A stretch of DNA of 6,207 nucleotides. Origin: an uncultured Clostridia bacterium (lineage in GTDB: Bacteria; Bacillota_A; Clostridia; Christensenellales; Borkfalkiaceae). Where the stretch lies: assembly GCA_934292955.1 (NCBI GenBank), contig CAKQXZ010000106.1:1-6207 (forward strand). The letters run 5' to 3'. This document shows, one piece after another, positions 5,458 to 6,207 of this stretch; position 1 is the stretch's first letter; every line of letters starts with the position of its first letter. Made by a program: the position numbers and the translations under genes. Under the pieces are notes generated by a model. The model had not been told where the DNA came from and ran no database searches. It saw only the letters and a list, made by a program, of their open reading frames with translations.

Positions 5458-6207
5458 ATGAAAAAACGCTCTTTCAGACGTGGCATACTTCTGTTGATTA
5501 TAATTACGCTGTTATTTTCTGTTGTATCTACGGAAGTTTTTGCTTTTGACGACAGTGTTTATCTCGGCGGTTTCACGCTCGGATTCGATCTTTCGGGCGA
5601 AGGCGCATTGATTGTCGGGCTATCTGAAGTCGTTTGCGACGACGGCGTTTGCATTCCCGCAAAAGACGCAGGCTTAAAAAGCGGAGATTATATTTTATCG
5701 CTTAACGGTAAAAAAATAAATAAAGCCGAAGATATAGACGAAGTTCTTGAAAAATATGACGGCAAGGGTATTATTGCGGAAATTCTTTCCGATAATCAGA
5801 AGCAGATCAGAAATATTTTTCCCAAAAAGGATATATCGGGTAAATATAAATTCGGTATTCTTGTACGAGATTATTTATCGGGTTTAGGAACGGTTACTTT
5901 TGTAACAAAAGACGGTGAATTTTATTCTTTAGGGCACCCCATAACCGACGAAGAAGGTAAATTACTTAAAGTTTCGGGTGGAAATGTATATTGCTGTAAT
6001 ATTTCCGACGTTGAAAAAGGAACGCGCGGACACGCGGGCGAATTGAAAGGCGATATAATAAGAGATAAAATTTTAGGTACCGTTTACGAAAATTCGGCAA
6101 TCGGTCTTACGGGAAAATTTACGGATAAAAGTTATTATAAAAAACTTCCGTCTTTGCAGTGCGGATTGGCAAAGCAAGGCGTAGCCGAAATTTATGCTAC
6201 TATAGAC
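5458..6207 (+). CDS. spoIVB: SpoIVB serine peptidase (PDZ + S55), 3'-truncated by the window
   Basis: In spore formers SpoIVB is made in the forespore and secreted into the space between the two membranes. There it cleaves SpoIVFA, allowing SpoIVFB to activate sigma-K in the mother cell. The 250 visible codons begin with a basic N-terminus (KKRSFRR) and a hydrophobic stretch at about 9-24, with a possible signal-peptidase site after VFA (27-29). A PDZ-like domain follows at about 35-118, with AGLKSGDYILSLNGKKI at 71-87. The S55 domain starts with GKYKFGILVRDYLSGLGTVTF (128-148), and LGHPITD (158-164) gives His160 as the catalytic His. The catalytic Asp and Ser lie beyond the window. B. subtilis SpoIVB, as I recall it, has about 70 more residues between the membrane anchor and the PDZ domain; here that linker is nearly absent. 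C60 and C65 in the PDZ loop and C179-C180 could form disulfides. An upstream sigma-G-type promoter fits its role. Confidence 0.94.
   Translation, partial: MKKRSFRRGILLLIIITLLFSVVSTEVFAFDDSVYLGGFTLGFDLSGEGALIVGLSEVVCDDGVCIPAKDAGLKSGDYILSLNGKKINKAEDIDEVLEKYDGKGIIAEILSDNQKQIRNIFPKKDISGKYKFGILVRDYLSGLGTVTFVTKDGEFYSLGHPITDEEGKLLKVSGGNVYCCNISDVEKGTRGHAGELKGDIIRDKILGTVYENSAIGLTGKFTDKSYYKKLPSLQCGLAKQGVAEIYATID

Noticed and set aside
5277..5549. Small frames on both strands (5277-5486 minus, 5349-5549 plus) across the spoIVB leader and start
   Set aside because: They cover the terminator, promoter and signal-peptide region, have no convincing ribosome site, and conflict with the clear spoIVB frame.
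1..6207. Mobile elements, CRISPR arrays, tRNA or rRNA genes
   Set aside because: No transposase or integrase frames, terminal repeats, regular spacer repeats or RNA-gene-like folds were seen in the window.

Overview
The window reads as a Bacillota (Firmicutes) genome, most likely an uncultured or poorly known member of Clostridia that forms endospores. The support is a clear spoIVB gene, clostridial-style CCA-adding enzyme and S51 peptidase genes, moderately AT-rich DNA, and Shine-Dalgarno sites of the GGAGG/AAGGGGG type. Every gene lies on the + strand. The species cannot be named from this sequence alone.

Layout. (1) Positions 1-1888 hold a housekeeping pair: a CCA tRNA nucleotidyltransferase whose start lies before the window, and an S51 (peptidase E-like) peptidase that overlaps its end by 8 bp. 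(2) Positions 1889-1999 are a short gap with a small hairpin and no convincing promoter. (3) Positions 2000-5232 form a tight three-gene operon: an OmpR/PhoB-type response regulator, its membrane sensor histidine kinase (13-nt gap), and an eight-helix-like membrane protein (17-bp overlap with the kinase). That last protein follows the layout of the intramembrane protease PrsW but lacks most of its catalytic residues. (4) Positions 5233-5457 are a dense intergenic region: a stem-loop just after the operon, a long 56-nt imperfect hairpin ending in six Ts (a probable terminator), a promoter-like pair that abuts the T-run and fits the sigma-G consensus, and an untranslated leader with inverted repeats. 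(5) Positions 5458-6207 hold the first 250 codons of spoIVB, the forespore-secreted PDZ/S55 serine peptidase of the sigma-K checkpoint. The gene runs off the window.

How the genes work together. The response regulator and kinase are a complete, apparently functional phosphorelay pair whose signal is unknown. Their coupling to the PrsW-like protein suggests that it is a membrane partner or output of the same system, which is inference. spoIVB appears transcriptionally insulated from this operon by the terminator and driven by its own forespore promoter. The points most worth a second look are the apparently protease-dead PrsW-like protein tied to a two-component system, the consensus-perfect sigma-G-like promoter, and the SpoIVB protein in which the PDZ domain follows the signal peptide almost directly.
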